Part shown: in pieces, positions 34,001 through 44,427 of the stretch
Numbering within the stretch: the stretch's first letter is position 1
Layout: every line of letters begins with the position of its first letter
Source of the DNA: Scolanthus callimorphus
Lineage: Eukaryota > Cnidaria > Anthozoa > Actiniaria > Edwardsiidae
DNA: 64,000 nt
NCBI GenBank assembly: GCA_033964015.1
Contig: CM066924.1
Coordinates: 1,736,001-1,800,000, forward strand
Reading direction: 5' to 3'
The notes under the pieces: generated by a model
The model's database searches: none
Told to the model about the DNA's origin: nothing
The model's input: the letters and a program-made list of their open reading frames with translations, nothing else
Position numbers and translations under genes: made by a program

Positions 34001-37000
34001 CTTTTGTGGCGGACAGTTCGCTCGCAAAAAAACTACAAGAAAGCTGCCGATCAGTCGTTGCAAGACACAAACCATCCTCAGGTACTTTGAAAATTAGCTT
34101 TCGACTGTATTTTCTCGACATATTGTAGATTAGAATTTGATTTTTGTCAAATACTTAAATAAAATAAAGGGAAAGTACATGCCTAAAAAGAATTTTCGTT
34201 CATGCTTTGCCAGCTAAAGTTTTTCAACACGGGTTTCACAGTGCAAGCGTGTTTTTCACAAACAATGCCAAGACAATTTATGAGACATATTAAATCCAGA
34301 GAGACCGATTTTGAGACAAAGAAATCTAATTTGTTGCTTCTTTAGTTTTGTTGACTGACATTTCTTCGCCCTCTACATGAAATTTGCTTGCCAACACAAT
34401 ATCTACTGTTTCGGAGGTAAATAATTAATTAGCACTTATTCTATTTCAAGAGGTGGATAGTGGCAGAATATTTACCGAGAGCCGCAGGCTCGAGGTAAAT
34501 ATTCCTAAAGCCACTATCCACCGAAATTGAAATAGAATAAGTGTTTTAGTATATACCAGCAAGGCAACCTGCCGAATTTTCAGTCGGAAAACAATAAGAA
34601 AAGTTGTGTTAGCGTTTTAAAATTACGTGCGTGACAAAACTCACGCAAACTTTATAGATGATTTGCATAAGCACGTTTTTGGTCGATTTTGACAGCTCTA
34701 GAAAGTTTGCAAGCATTTACTTCGAAAAGCTGGGGGAAAAAATGGACAATTCAAGGGATTTTCAACAAATTGGACATGTAGAGAGCAATATATTGTATCA
34801 TTTCAATTCAAGAAGGAATATAGGTTCAAATGGAAGAGCATTTGTAAGCAAATCGCCAAACGTTTCCGAGATGAAAATTATTTGTCGGCAGCCACTCGTT
34901 GCACAAGTAACTTAATTACTTTGCTGAAAAAAATGGAGTGAACAAACACCTAAACACTGGATATTTGAGGGAAAAAACGATTTAGCAGGGTAAAACAGCT
35001 ACACAAAACCTTGTGAAAAGGCTTTATGGGGTTATCATCAGGCAAGAAGAAGGAGAACAAACTACTAACAGAAGTCTCCTTTGTGGCGTGCAGTTCGCTC
35101 GCAAAAAAACTACAAGAAAGCTGCCGATTAGTCGTTGCAAGACACAAACCATCCTCAGGTACTTTGAAAATTAGCTCTTTCGACTGTATTTTCTCGACAT
35201 GTTGTAGATTATAATTTTGATTTGTCAAATAAATAAAATAAAGGGAAAGTACATGCCCAAAAAGAATTTTCATTCATGCTTTGCCAGCTACTAACTTAAA
35301 GTTTTTCAACTCGGGTTTCACAGTGCAAGCGTGTTTTTCACAAACAATGCTCAGACGATTTGTGAGACATATTAAATCCAGAGAGACCGATTTTGAGACA
35401 AGAAATCTAATTTGTTGCTTCTTTAGTTTTGTTGACTGACATTTCTTCGCCTCTACATGAAATTTGCTTGCCAACACAATATCTACTGTTTCGGAGGTAA
35501 ATAATGTCTCAGATTCCGAGACTCTAAACCAATCAAATTCGTCGTTCTTAGGAGGTTGCCGAGCTGGTATATACTAATGTCTCAGATTCCGAGACTCTAA
35601 ACCAATCAAATTGGTCGTTCTTAGGAGGTGGCCGAGCTGGTATATACTAAAGCCCGGTGCACACTAGCGACATAACGACATAAGGACCTTATTTTGCAAC
35701 GAAAAAAGCACGGGAAAATAATTGAAACAATCAATATTTTCCATGGATCTGCATTAGATTACTTCACCAAAGCAATCTTATGTTATTTTTTGTCGACTTC
35801 AACTTCTTGAAACCACTAAATATTGTTCGCGTGACATTTTTCTTATGTCGTTATGTCGCAAGTGTGCACCAGGCTTTAAGCAAAATATTCCGAATGTCTC
35901 GATCAATCAAGCCTGGTGCACACTAGCGACATAACGACATAAGGACGTTATGTTGCAACGAAAAAAGTACGGGAAAATAATTGAAACAATCAATATTTTC
36001 CATGGATCTTCATTAGATTACTTCACCAAAGCAATCTTATGTTATTTTTTGACGACTTCAACTTCTTGAAACCACTAAATTTTGTTCGCGTGACATGTTT
36101 CTTATGTCGTTATGTCGCAAGTGTGCACCAGGCTTCAGCGCGCGGCATCGCTTGAGTAATTATACTAATTCAAGATATAAGCTCAAGATTCCGTGTACAA
36201 AGCGTTTCTGTGACCAAAAGCTTAAATTCCAATTTTTTTATAGAAATTTGAAGAATATGACTTTTAGATATGGTCGACCAAAGTTTGCATTATATTCCTG
36301 ATCAATTCTCCCATAAAAATGCACAGAAACCAAAGTTTAAAGCCTAATATCTCAAAGACGGGTCCATTAGAAAAAAGTCATTTTTGATCTTTTGTTGTCC
36401 ATCAAATGAGGAGACGGTATGCAAAAAATCAAGGTTATCTGAGTTAACCCGACCTCATTATTTGAACTTTAGTGATTTTAGCAGGGTTTTTTCGCTCTGT
36501 CGTCAGGAACAGAAAATCATGTACCTGCAATTGCTATGGCGTACGGATAATGAAAGCACGCTATGGATCCAGCAATCATAGTAATCGCTTGGTGGTAATT
36601 TTTACCAAAGACAGGTTTGGCTGCCTCGAGGAGTTTTCTCCAAGAAAACGAAGCAGTTATGTCAGGTGCAGCGACATGGACTTGGAATTCCCGGACTGAA
36701 ACAGCGGAAGACTCTTCCATCCAAACATATTCCTGTACTTCTGTCGGAATAACTTGTCCTTTGCCGTTCATCTACAAAAAGATCAATGTTGTATTTACTT
36801 ATCATTACTATTTACTTTTTTAAATTATTTTTTGGGTGGTTATTGTTGATGTTTATGGAATGCGACATTGGCGTATTTCCAAACATATTTTTACAAACTG
36901 GGCACGGATCAGACTTTCAATATTATTATTTGTTTAAGCCAGACACTGAGTATCTTTTGAATAAACAAAAATTACCTGAATGTCATTATTCAGGACATAT

Positions 37001-38718
37001 ACGTCCTTTGCAGGGTCGTCGGTATTCGACACTTGTCTTCCCACTACAAGCACCGCTTTTTTAGTTTGCCCTCCGTTTTGATAAAATGTTCTCGTCAGTT
37101 TCATTAGCATTCCTTGAAGTTGGACGTCTTTGACGTCCTCCCAGAACACGCCACCGAACTCGGCCATAGCGCTATTAATGACGGCTTTGAACTTCCTAGC
37201 GGAATCCATGTCTGTACAGGATACGAAACATTTTCTACATCAATAAATAAAATAAAGAATTAATACATAAACAAAAATCGCAATATAATATAAAATAATA
37301 ATAATAACAATAATAGCAAAAATAAAAGCGTTTTTCTGAGTTTCTTTTTACTCACTCGCGTCGCGTCAAAAATGATCAATGTTTCTGGACATTTTTAACC
37401 AGTAGCTTGTGCTGATGCGAGCCGAACTGTGGTATTTGTATTACGACCCTTCTGTGCACGAAATCGCGCATTTGTTTCTGAAGCTGGGTCATTATACCTT
37501 CATTTTCTGTCATTCAAGAATTGTCAAATACAATTCTAAGAGCGAAATTCTACTAAGTACAGAAATTGCAGAACAAGTTCGAGCCATGATATATCAAAGT
37601 GCTCTTAATATGACTTTCTTTGCAGGACTGTCAGGACAAATCGGGATTTTTTTTATGGTTACGGTACTTTTCTCTCTTTTCAATGACGCGGAGCTCTAAA
37701 TATGGCGTGCTTCACGTCTTTATGGTTGACACGGCTAAGAAACATGGCTAAGAAATTTTGACAAACCGCATAAATTGCCGAGTTCTTAATTTCGCGCGAT
37801 CGAATTTATAGCATACAGCATTAGAAGAGCCTCTGTATTTATTTAGAAAGTCCTTTTCTGGAACACCCACGTATTAGCCAGTTCTCACTACGAATCATTG
37901 CTTTGTTTTAAAACAAATTCCGGATGTGCTTTAGCGGTGTCTTCAAGTGTTACGAGCGAGGCCAGTTTTTACTGAATGCGTAGCCCATTTCAGATGACTT
38001 TTGTGAGTAATTTGCACTTACTTTTTTATCACTCCTATTACACATGGGCTTTATTCAGAATTGATGTAACCACTTTGAAATTGAATTGAACTGGTTGTAT
38101 TCATGTTAAAGAGCGGAAATTATGACCGTCCAAACAGTGCTTAACGGCACACAAAAGGACCGGCAGCTTTAGTGAGTAGTCAAAATACCGCTGTCAGAGT
38201 CCTGAATGCGGCACTGCAAGTTGTAACATTAAGAGTTTTACAGAAAACGACTCCTAGAATTACAGGAGCTGGCAGTTTTAATTCTTGAATGGAAAGTTCC
38301 TCTGCTCACCATCGATGCCCCGTAATTTACATAATGGCTACCAAGAAACTTGATACTCAATCTAGCGCGGGTAGAACGCGCAATCTGGAAACTTTAAGAA
38401 GTAGTATGCAGCCATCAAATAGCCGAATATACGTCAAAGAAAAGACAAATAAAGTGCAAGGAAGTACCGTCACATGTATAACAAGAGGCAGTTCACTTAC
38501 TTGGAGGCTCGTTGCCCAACGGTATTCTTGTGGATCTTCACCACGTACCCGCTTAATCGGTTGTGTTCTCCTTGTATCTTTACGAAGTATTCGATCTCAA
38601 ACCAAAAGTCACTTATGGATTTATAAACTCCTGGCCTGATTTTGACGTGGATGGTCATGAGACCATCCTCATTTGCCCGAAAGCTGAGGGATTTGCAGGG
38701 ACTGCTGAGCAAAGACAT
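28070..38718 (-). CDS. P-loop ATPase, DUF927/SF3-helicase-like, seven-exon gene
   Basis: Minus-strand exons: 38718-38501, 37234-36976, 36771-36525, 32062-31759, 30331-30073, 29269-29024 and 28438-28070. All six junctions are GT-AG and in phase, giving 634 codons including the stop. The first ~160 residues are mixed alpha/beta with SDFWFEIEYFVKI and SGYVVKI. A conserved hydrophobic helix (AITMIAGSIACFHYPYAIAI) precedes Walker A (GPPGSGKST), a Walker B-like IPLCWDDP, a sensor-1-like NVVLAVNF and an arginine-containing CFERIVPVVY. This order matches DUF927-type proteins and related superfamily-3 helicases, so ATP-driven action on DNA or RNA is likely but unproven. The C-terminal ~270 residues have no recognised domain. 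The first exon has a stop upstream in frame; translation may start at the ATG at 38718, or an upstream exon may join at ttggctag (near 38746). No disablement is seen, so the gene looks intact. Confidence 0.75.
30783..31164 (-). repeat. Dispersed ~400-bp repeat, copy 2
   Basis: This is an inverted relative of 161-574, inside the ATPase intron between exons 5 and 4. It shares 'aaggtacctt' and the 'gtttttactgta' end. Confidence 0.6.
31349..31523. repeat. MITE 'gccgtagctag' family, copy 2
   Basis: Its ends (ccaaggccgtagctag / ctagctacagccctg) and interior (cccccacatgttgac-like order, long G run) match copy 1 at 15157-15323 in reverse. It lies in an ATPase intron. Confidence 0.8.
31759..32062 (-). 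CDS. ATPase gene exon 4: Walker A, Walker B-like and sensor 1
   Basis: Acceptor cttttctag, donor cg|gtgagt. The whole nucleotide-binding core lies in this exon: GPPGSGKST, then IPLCWDDP about 45 residues later, then NVVLAVNF about 40 residues after that. The spacing is short, as in superfamily-3 helicases and DUF927 proteins. Having the core in one exon, with phase 1 in and phase 2 out, means it cannot be skipped without frameshift. Confidence 0.8.
32421..34425. repeat. Tandem duplicate unit 1 (~1.08 kb) split by a transposon
   Basis: It begins with a fold-back (agcacttattctatttcaa ... ttgaaatagaataagtg, 32421-32550) and continues at 33485 with 'ataccagcaaggc'. The same sequence runs uninterrupted at 34430-35505. 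The two units differ by few substitutions. The break at 32555 is an insertion (see 32555-33484). Reading frames across it are short and not convincing. Confidence 0.85.
32555..33484. mobile_element. TIR DNA transposon with 9-base target-site duplication
   Basis: The ends are inverted: gggtgtggataaaacg.ggac and its inverse ending ttttatccacaccc, followed inside by GC-rich 'gtccgccagtccgccag' text. The target ataccagca occurs on both sides, and the uninserted sequence is present at 34553 in the second tandem unit, so the insertion boundaries are supported by an empty site. About 930 bases, no transposase, so non-autonomous. A 9-base duplication fits Mutator-like elements; one base of ambiguity leaves 8 bases (hAT-like) open. 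A smaller 'tggtatatactaa' element (about 33185-33345) is nested in it. Confidence 0.85.
34430..35505. repeat. Tandem duplicate unit 2 (~1.08 kb), empty site
   Basis: This is the uninterrupted partner of 32421-34425, with fold-back at 34430-34558. It lies in the ATPase intron between exons 4 and 3. Confidence 0.85.
35506..35648. repeat. Two 71-bp tandem copies ending 'tggtatatactaa'
   Basis: The sequence 'gtctcagattccgagactct' through 'gagctggtatatactaa' is present twice in direct order (35506 and 35577), differing at few positions. The same terminal word ends repeats at 33327-33340 and 48479-48492. Confidence 0.75.
35649..35879. repeat. MITE 'ggtgcacactagcgacataa' family, copy 2
   Basis: This 231-bp copy has ends aaagcccggtgcacactagc and gcaagtgtgcaccaggcttt. 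It lies in an ATPase intron, 29 bases before copy 3. Confidence 0.9.
35909..36135. repeat. MITE 'ggtgcacactagcgacataa' family, copy 3
   Basis: This 227-bp copy is in the same orientation as copy 2 and nearly identical to copy 1 at 24091. Confidence 0.9.
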
Positions 38719-39044
38719 TCTTGGCTTGTAGCAGAGCAACTCTAGCCAATTTCCGGTCGGAGCGCGTTGGTTTCAGACACATGATGCGCTATAGGGGAGG
38801 TACCATTAGTCCCTCCTTTATTTAAAACACAAGAAGACTGACAATATGCTACACGTACGTCACGGCCAACAAGATATACAAGCCTTTTCACCAACCACTA
38901 AGGATAAATACTAAATTTTGGTGTTTAATTATTTATGTACCTTGATATAATTACTTCTTTACATGCGCTCTATAGCGAGGATACATACGAATAACATGAA
39001 TTCTGAAAATAGACGCTGTTAATAAACAGAATACCAGCGTTTCG
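38719..39044. other. Region between ATPase exon 1 and the minisatellite
   Basis: It may hold the ATPase promoter or an upstream intron on the minus strand. No TATA box, other signal or gene is clear. Confidence 0.35.
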
Positions 39045-41052
39045 GCAGTTTGCTTGAAATCTATTTCATTCCCACTCTCCACTACGCTACTACGGTAATA
39101 CGGCGCAGTTTGCTTAAAATATATTTCATTCCCACTCTCCACTACGCTACTACGGTAATACGGTGCAGTTTGCTTGAAATATATTTTATTCCCACTCTCC
39201 ACTACGCTACTACGGTAACACGGTGCAGTTTGCTGAAAATATATTTTATTCCCACTCTCCACTACGCTACTACGGTAATACGGTGCAGTTTGCTTAAAAT
39301 ATATTTTATTCCCACTCTCCACTACGCTACTACGGTAATACGGTGCAGTTTGCTTAAAATATATTTCATTCCCACTCTCCACTACGCTACTACGGTAATA
39401 CGGTGCAGTTTGCTTGAAATATATTTTATTCCCACTCTCCACTACGCTACTACGGTAATACGGTGCAGTTTGCTTGAAATATATTTTATTCCCACTCTCC
39501 ACTACGCTACTACGGTAATACGGTGCAGTTTGCTTGAAATATATTTTATTCCCACTCTCCACTACGCTACTACGGTAATACGGTGCAGTTTGCTGAAAAT
39601 ATATTTCATTCCCACTCTCCACTACGCTACTACGGTAATACGGTGCAGTTTGCTTGAAATATATTTTATTCCCACTCTCCACTACGCTACTACGGTAATA
39701 CGGTGCAGTTTGCTTGAAATATATTTTATTCCCACTCTCCACTACGCTACTACGGTAATACGGTGCAGTTTGCTGAAAATATATTTCATTCCCACTCTCC
39801 ACTACGCTACTACGGTAATACGGTGCAGTTTGCTGAAAATATATTTCATTCCCACTCTCCACTACGCTACTACGGTAATACGGTGCAGTTTGCTTGAAAT
39901 ATATTTTATTCCCACTCTCCACTACGCTACTACGGTAATACGGTGCAGTTTGCTGAAAATATATTTTATTCCCACTCTCCACTACGCTACTACGGTAATA
40001 CGGTGCAGTTTGCTTAAAATATATTTCATTCCCACTCTCCACTACGCTACTACGGTAATACGGTGCAGTTTGCTTGAAATATATTTTATTCCCACTCTCC
40101 ACTACGCTACTACGGTAATACGGTGCAGTTTGCTTAAAATATATTTTATTCCCACTCTCCACTACGCTACTACGGTAATACGGTGCAGTTTGCTGAAAAT
40201 ATATTTGATTCCCACTCTCCACTACGCTACTACGGTAATACGGTGCAGTTTGCTTGAAATATATTTCATTCCCACTCTCCACTACGCTACTACGGTAATA
40301 CGGTGCAGTTTGCTGAAAATATATTTCATTCCCACTCTCCACTACGCTACTACGGTAATACGGTGCAGTTTGCTTGAAATATATTTCATTCCCACTCTCC
40401 ACTACGCTACTACGGTAATACGGTGCAGTTTGCTTGAAATATATTTCATTCCCACTCTCCACTACGCTACTACGGTAATACGGTGCAGTTTGCTGAAAAT
40501 ATATTTTATTCCCACTCTCCACTACGCTACTACGGTAATACGGTGCAGTTTGCTTAAAATATATTTCATTCCCACTCTCCACTACGCTACTACGGTAATA
40601 CGGTGCAGTTTGCTGAAAATATATTTTATTCCCACTCTCCACTACGCTACTACGGTAATACGGTGCAGTTTGCTTGAAATATATTTTATTCCCACTCTCC
40701 ACTACGCTACTACGGTAATACGGTGCAGTTTGCTTGAAATATATTTCATTCCCACTCTCCACTACGCTACTACGGTAATACGGTGCAGTTTGCTTGAAAT
40801 ATATTTCATTCCCACTCTCCACTACGCTACTACGGTAATACGGTGCAGTTTGCTTGAAATATATTTCATTCCCACTCTCCACTACGCTACTACGGTAATA
40901 CGGTGCAGTTTGCTTGAAATATATTTCATTCCCACTCTCCACTACGCTACTACGGTAATACGGTGCAGTTTGCTTGAAAAATATTTCATTCCCACTCTCC
41001 ACTACGCTACTACGGTAATACGGTGCAGTTTGCTGGGAATATATTTCATTCA
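39045..41052 (-). repeat. 60-bp minisatellite array 2 (~33 copies), inverted
   Basis: The same 60-base unit as at 10843-13715, in the opposite orientation and more homogeneous. Long frames are open on both strands (701 and 691 residues) for the same arithmetic reason and are not genes. The outer flank (41053-41190: gaatgcaaggtatgtaagat, then gagcgtagtagagaaaac) matches the flank of array 1 in reverse. Confidence 0.95.
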
Positions 41053-41159
41053 TCACAGTTTTCCGAGATCGAGATACTCATGCTTCGATCTTTACTTGTT
41101 ATTTCTACCTTATCACAAGCGGTGAAAGAATGCAAGGTATGTAAGATATGCCACTACGC

Positions 41160-41601
41160 TACTACGGTGCTACGAGCGTAGTAGAGAAAACGCCGGTCAT
41201 ATATCGGGCCCCTTATGCTAACTCCTTCCGGGGGGTGCAGTCACAACCTCCCCAGAAGGTCCTTAGATGTTTTGGTAATTTAGACTCATTGTTACCATAG
41301 CAACACCGAAGTGGGGAAAAGTGAGTCTATTGGGCCTAAGTGTGACCTGCTTAGGAGCACTTCATCCCCACAAATACACGAAGTGTATTCCCCATAGACG
41401 AACAAATTCCCCATATTACAGTATACAATATAATGGAAAGCAGCTGTTCTATTCTATCTGTCCGAGGACCCTCCAATAAAGGTCCCCAAGACATAAAATT
41501 TGCATTTAAAAAACTCATTTTCTTATTTTAATTTTTACTTATGTATGGCTAAAATGGGAAATTATATTATTCAGAAATCATGAAGAATAAGGGATTCTAA
41601 G
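41160..41601 (-). mobile_element. 3' region of the DIRS-like element
   Basis: This lies between the recombinase stop and the minisatellite. Its order of short blocks resembles 10440-10842. It is non-coding, with 'ccccaca' and 'ttccccata' repeats. Split direct or inverted terminal repeats typical of DIRS elements were not resolved by eye. Confidence 0.5.
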
Positions 41602-42615
41602 CTATTGAGGTTCACTGCCTAACAGCTGTCGGGAGACCCCGAAAAGAAGCGAGTGAGGGCATCGTACATACCGTTCATAACAGTCAGAGGACCAACGGCC
41701 AAGTGTCTTTATGAGCCAGGGAGGAAGGCCGACTGAGGCAGCTGTAGTAGCAGCCCCAATCCTGTAACTGTGTCCAGCATACAGAGCAGGCTCAAAACCT
41801 GACATGGACAAAAGTTGCCTAGTTTCTGAGGTTAGTGCTGCCTTGGTGAGCGGAGAGCCGGAGAGATAAGTGAAGAGGGGTCCCGACAATGTGCCCCGAA
41901 CTGACAAATAAGCTTGCATAGCACTAACCGGGCAGATTAGTTGATCTGTTTTGATCACAATAACTGTCTGACCAGAACGAAAGGGATCAGTCTTTGAATC
42001 TTTGACCTTAATTGACATACTTTCAGGAATAGAGAAGCTAGGAAGAATGGAAATATCCACTAAAGAGAGATGGGTGTCAGGGGAATATGGAGAATTACAT
42101 GTAATCTCCCCCAACCGGAAAAACCCAAAGAAGGCCAAGGTCATGGCTGCCCACAACATGAGAGAGTCCTTATTCTGAGTGGTAGGAATGGCAAGCAAAT
42201 GGAAAAAGAGCCTCAAATGGCTTATTGTGATTGGAAGGCGAGGTCTAGTGGCCTCACCCTGAGCTCGTTTGATTCCCCGGCAGATCACCTGTAGACGTAA
42301 AAATTTGTTTAGATCAATTGCATGGCCAGAGCGGATGTGCATGTGTCGCACAGCTGCCAGGTAACTCTTGATTGAGGAATGTTTGATTGTTTTTGCCAGA
42401 TAGGTCACATAAAGAATTAAAGTATCTTCATCAGTTGGTAAAAAGGGGAAAGCCTCTGGCCTAAACTGAGAACAAAAATCCAAAAACCTTTTTTCTCCTG
42501 AGCTGTATGTTTGCTTTGTAGAGGCAGCAACTGAGAGCCCTAGGTAGTAGTGGATATCAGTATTCAGATCCTGAATAGTTCGGGTGGTATGGGGCATGGG
42601 GCTGGTGCTGCACAA
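41602..42615 (-). CDS. Tyrosine recombinase of DIRS-like retroelement
   Basis: This is an intact frame of 337 residues. An N-terminal SAM-like helical domain (LGLSVAASTKQTYSSGEKRF) is followed by a catalytic domain. It has the first arginine (FFRLGEIT), the HxxR box (GHSYRIGAA) and the C-terminal GRWSSDCYERYVR with candidate nucleophile tyrosine. In DIRS-group elements this enzyme integrates a circular DNA copy instead of a DDE integrase. It starts just after the RNase H end of the upstream frame, as usual. It is the only undamaged gene of this element. Confidence 0.88.
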   Translation of the reverse strand: MCSTSPMPHTTRTIQDLNTDIHYYLGLSVAASTKQTYSSGEKRFLDFCSQFRPEAFPFLPTDEDTLILYVTYLAKTIKHSSIKSYLAAVRHMHIRSGHAIDLNKFLRLQVICRGIKRAQGEATRPRLPITISHLRLFFHLLAIPTTQNKDSLMLWAAMTLAFFGFFRLGEITCNSPYSPDTHLSLVDISILPSFSIPESMSIKVKDSKTDPFRSGQTVIVIKTDQLICPVSAMQAYLSVRGTLSGPLFTYLSGSPLTKAALTSETRQLLSMSGFEPALYAGHSYRIGAATTAASVGLPPWLIKTLGRWSSDCYERYVRCPHSLLFGVSRQLLGSEPQ

Positions 42616-42639
42616 GGAGCCAACTTGTGGAAGCGATCC

Positions 42640-44427
42640 ATCTGGAAACGAGAGAGGGAATCCGCAAGTTCATTTCTTAGTCCTTCAATATGCTGGACTC
42701 TCAGGTAAAATTGTACTGAAGGGTGAGAAGAGTCAGGTGGCGAACTAGGTCCATTACTCTTGGAATGTGGGAGCGCTTAGAGTTGACTATACTAACAACT
42801 GACTCATTGTCACAATGGAAGAAGATACGCTTGTTTGAGAACTCTTCCCCCCAAAGGTGACATGCAACTACTAAAGCAAAAAGCTCCTGCCATGCGATGC
42901 TAATGCCAGGGGATGAAAGGGTCTGATGGGGAGCCCAACGTCCCTGAAACCACCTATTTCCTAGGAGTCCCCCAAAGCCTAGTGTACCGGAAGCATCTGT
43001 GTAGAGCTCGAGGGCAACAGAATTAACCCAGGAGGTGGAAAGGAAAAACCCAGCCCCATTCCAGTTTGAAATAAATGTTTGCCACATGGCCACGTCTTTA
43101 CGAAAACCTGCATTAAGTGTGATGTGGTGATGAGGCTTTGACACATTGCGTGTGAGCAAAACCATCCTCTGCAAGAATGGCCTACCTGGGGGTATTACTT
43201 TGCAAGCAAAGTTTAATGTCCCTATAAGAGATTGTAGTTCCCGGAGTGTGCAAGAGTCCATTGTTGCAAACTCTGCAAGGGAGGTCTGTATCCGTGTTAT
43301 TTTATCCTCTGGAAGCCGGGCCTCCATCCGGATAGTATCCAAGATAATCCCCATAAATTCAAGGGAGGTACAAGGCCCCTCCGTCTTGTTAGCTGCGACA
43401 GGAATGCCCAGATTATGAAAGGTCAACAACATGCTAGTAAGGCTCTGTTTGCAAAGGGAACTGGCAGGGGATACAGTGGAAGCAGGTTCGATGATCAAAA
43501 AATCATCCAAAATGTGGCAGACAAAGGAAATTTGACATTTATGGACGAGAATCCACTCAACGGCATCAGAAAGCATGTTAAACAGAAATGGGGCGCTTCT
43601 TAACCCAAATGGGAGAACGCGGTCATAATAATAATGGCCATCCCAGAACATGCCGAACAGCTCGTAATCAGAGGGTCGGAGTGGAATTAAGCGAAAAGCT
43701 GATTCGATGTCTGTTTTGGCAAGAAAGCAACCTTTGCCGTGTGCCAAGATGCCATGAATTGCATAATCAATTGTAATATAGTTGAGACTGTGATCTTCCT
43801 TAGAAATAGATGCATTGATACTAGTATGGCCTGACTTAGGATACGACAGGTGAAAAATTGTACGAAATTTTTCTGAGTGCTTTTTAGGAACCAAACCTAT
43901 TGGTGATACTTGAAAATTTGGTAGAGGAGGCGATAGAAAGGGACCTGCGACTCGTCCCAGTGCCACTTCCTTTGAAAGATTCTCTGCTACAATGCTAGGC
44001 TGATCCAGTGCAGTGGGGAGATTTCTAGAGAACCTAGAAGTACGAGACCCCGAAAAACCAATCCCTGCACCATACCTAAGATTGCTGCACAATTTTGAAC
44101 AAAATCTGGGTCAGGGTGGCCTTGCAATGTGTCTTCAAGCTTATTTACATTAATAGGTGTGGGAAGGGGCCCAATAGTCTCCCTACTGTCTGCGGGTGGA
44201 GCTTGATTTTGAGCCCTTGTGGGTACTATCTCTATCTCTATCCCTTCCCCCATCCTCTGCATGCTGTCGTTTGGGACAATCCCGCCATGCATGCAATCCC
44301 TGGCACTTATAGCAGACATGCCTAAATGAGCATGAATTTCTTGTACATGTGCCATAGCGGTTGTACACATTGCATGTGCCTCTAATAGCGGCCCCTGTAG
44401 AGACACTGGTCTGGGGTCCTTTGCCAA
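42640..44427 (-). pseudogene. Reverse transcriptase-RNase H of DIRS-like element, frameshifted
   Basis: The main open part (44092-42701) has RT motifs TDIESAFRLIPL, LPFGLRSAPFLFN and the ILDDFL active-site box. RNase H follows, with LYTDASG, HCDNESVV and a histidine-rich loop. The N-terminal part (INVNKLEDTLQGHPDPDFVQ) lies in a different frame just upstream, so a shift occurs near 44090. At the other end the RNase H tail (IEGLRNELADSLSRFQ) lies one frame off after 42701. This makes two frameshifts, and the enzyme is not expected to be made whole. In the family it copies element RNA to DNA. Confidence 0.85.

Noticed and set aside
38951..41125. 701- and 691-residue reading frames
   Set aside because: The same minisatellite in inverted orientation; only the ends leave the repeat.
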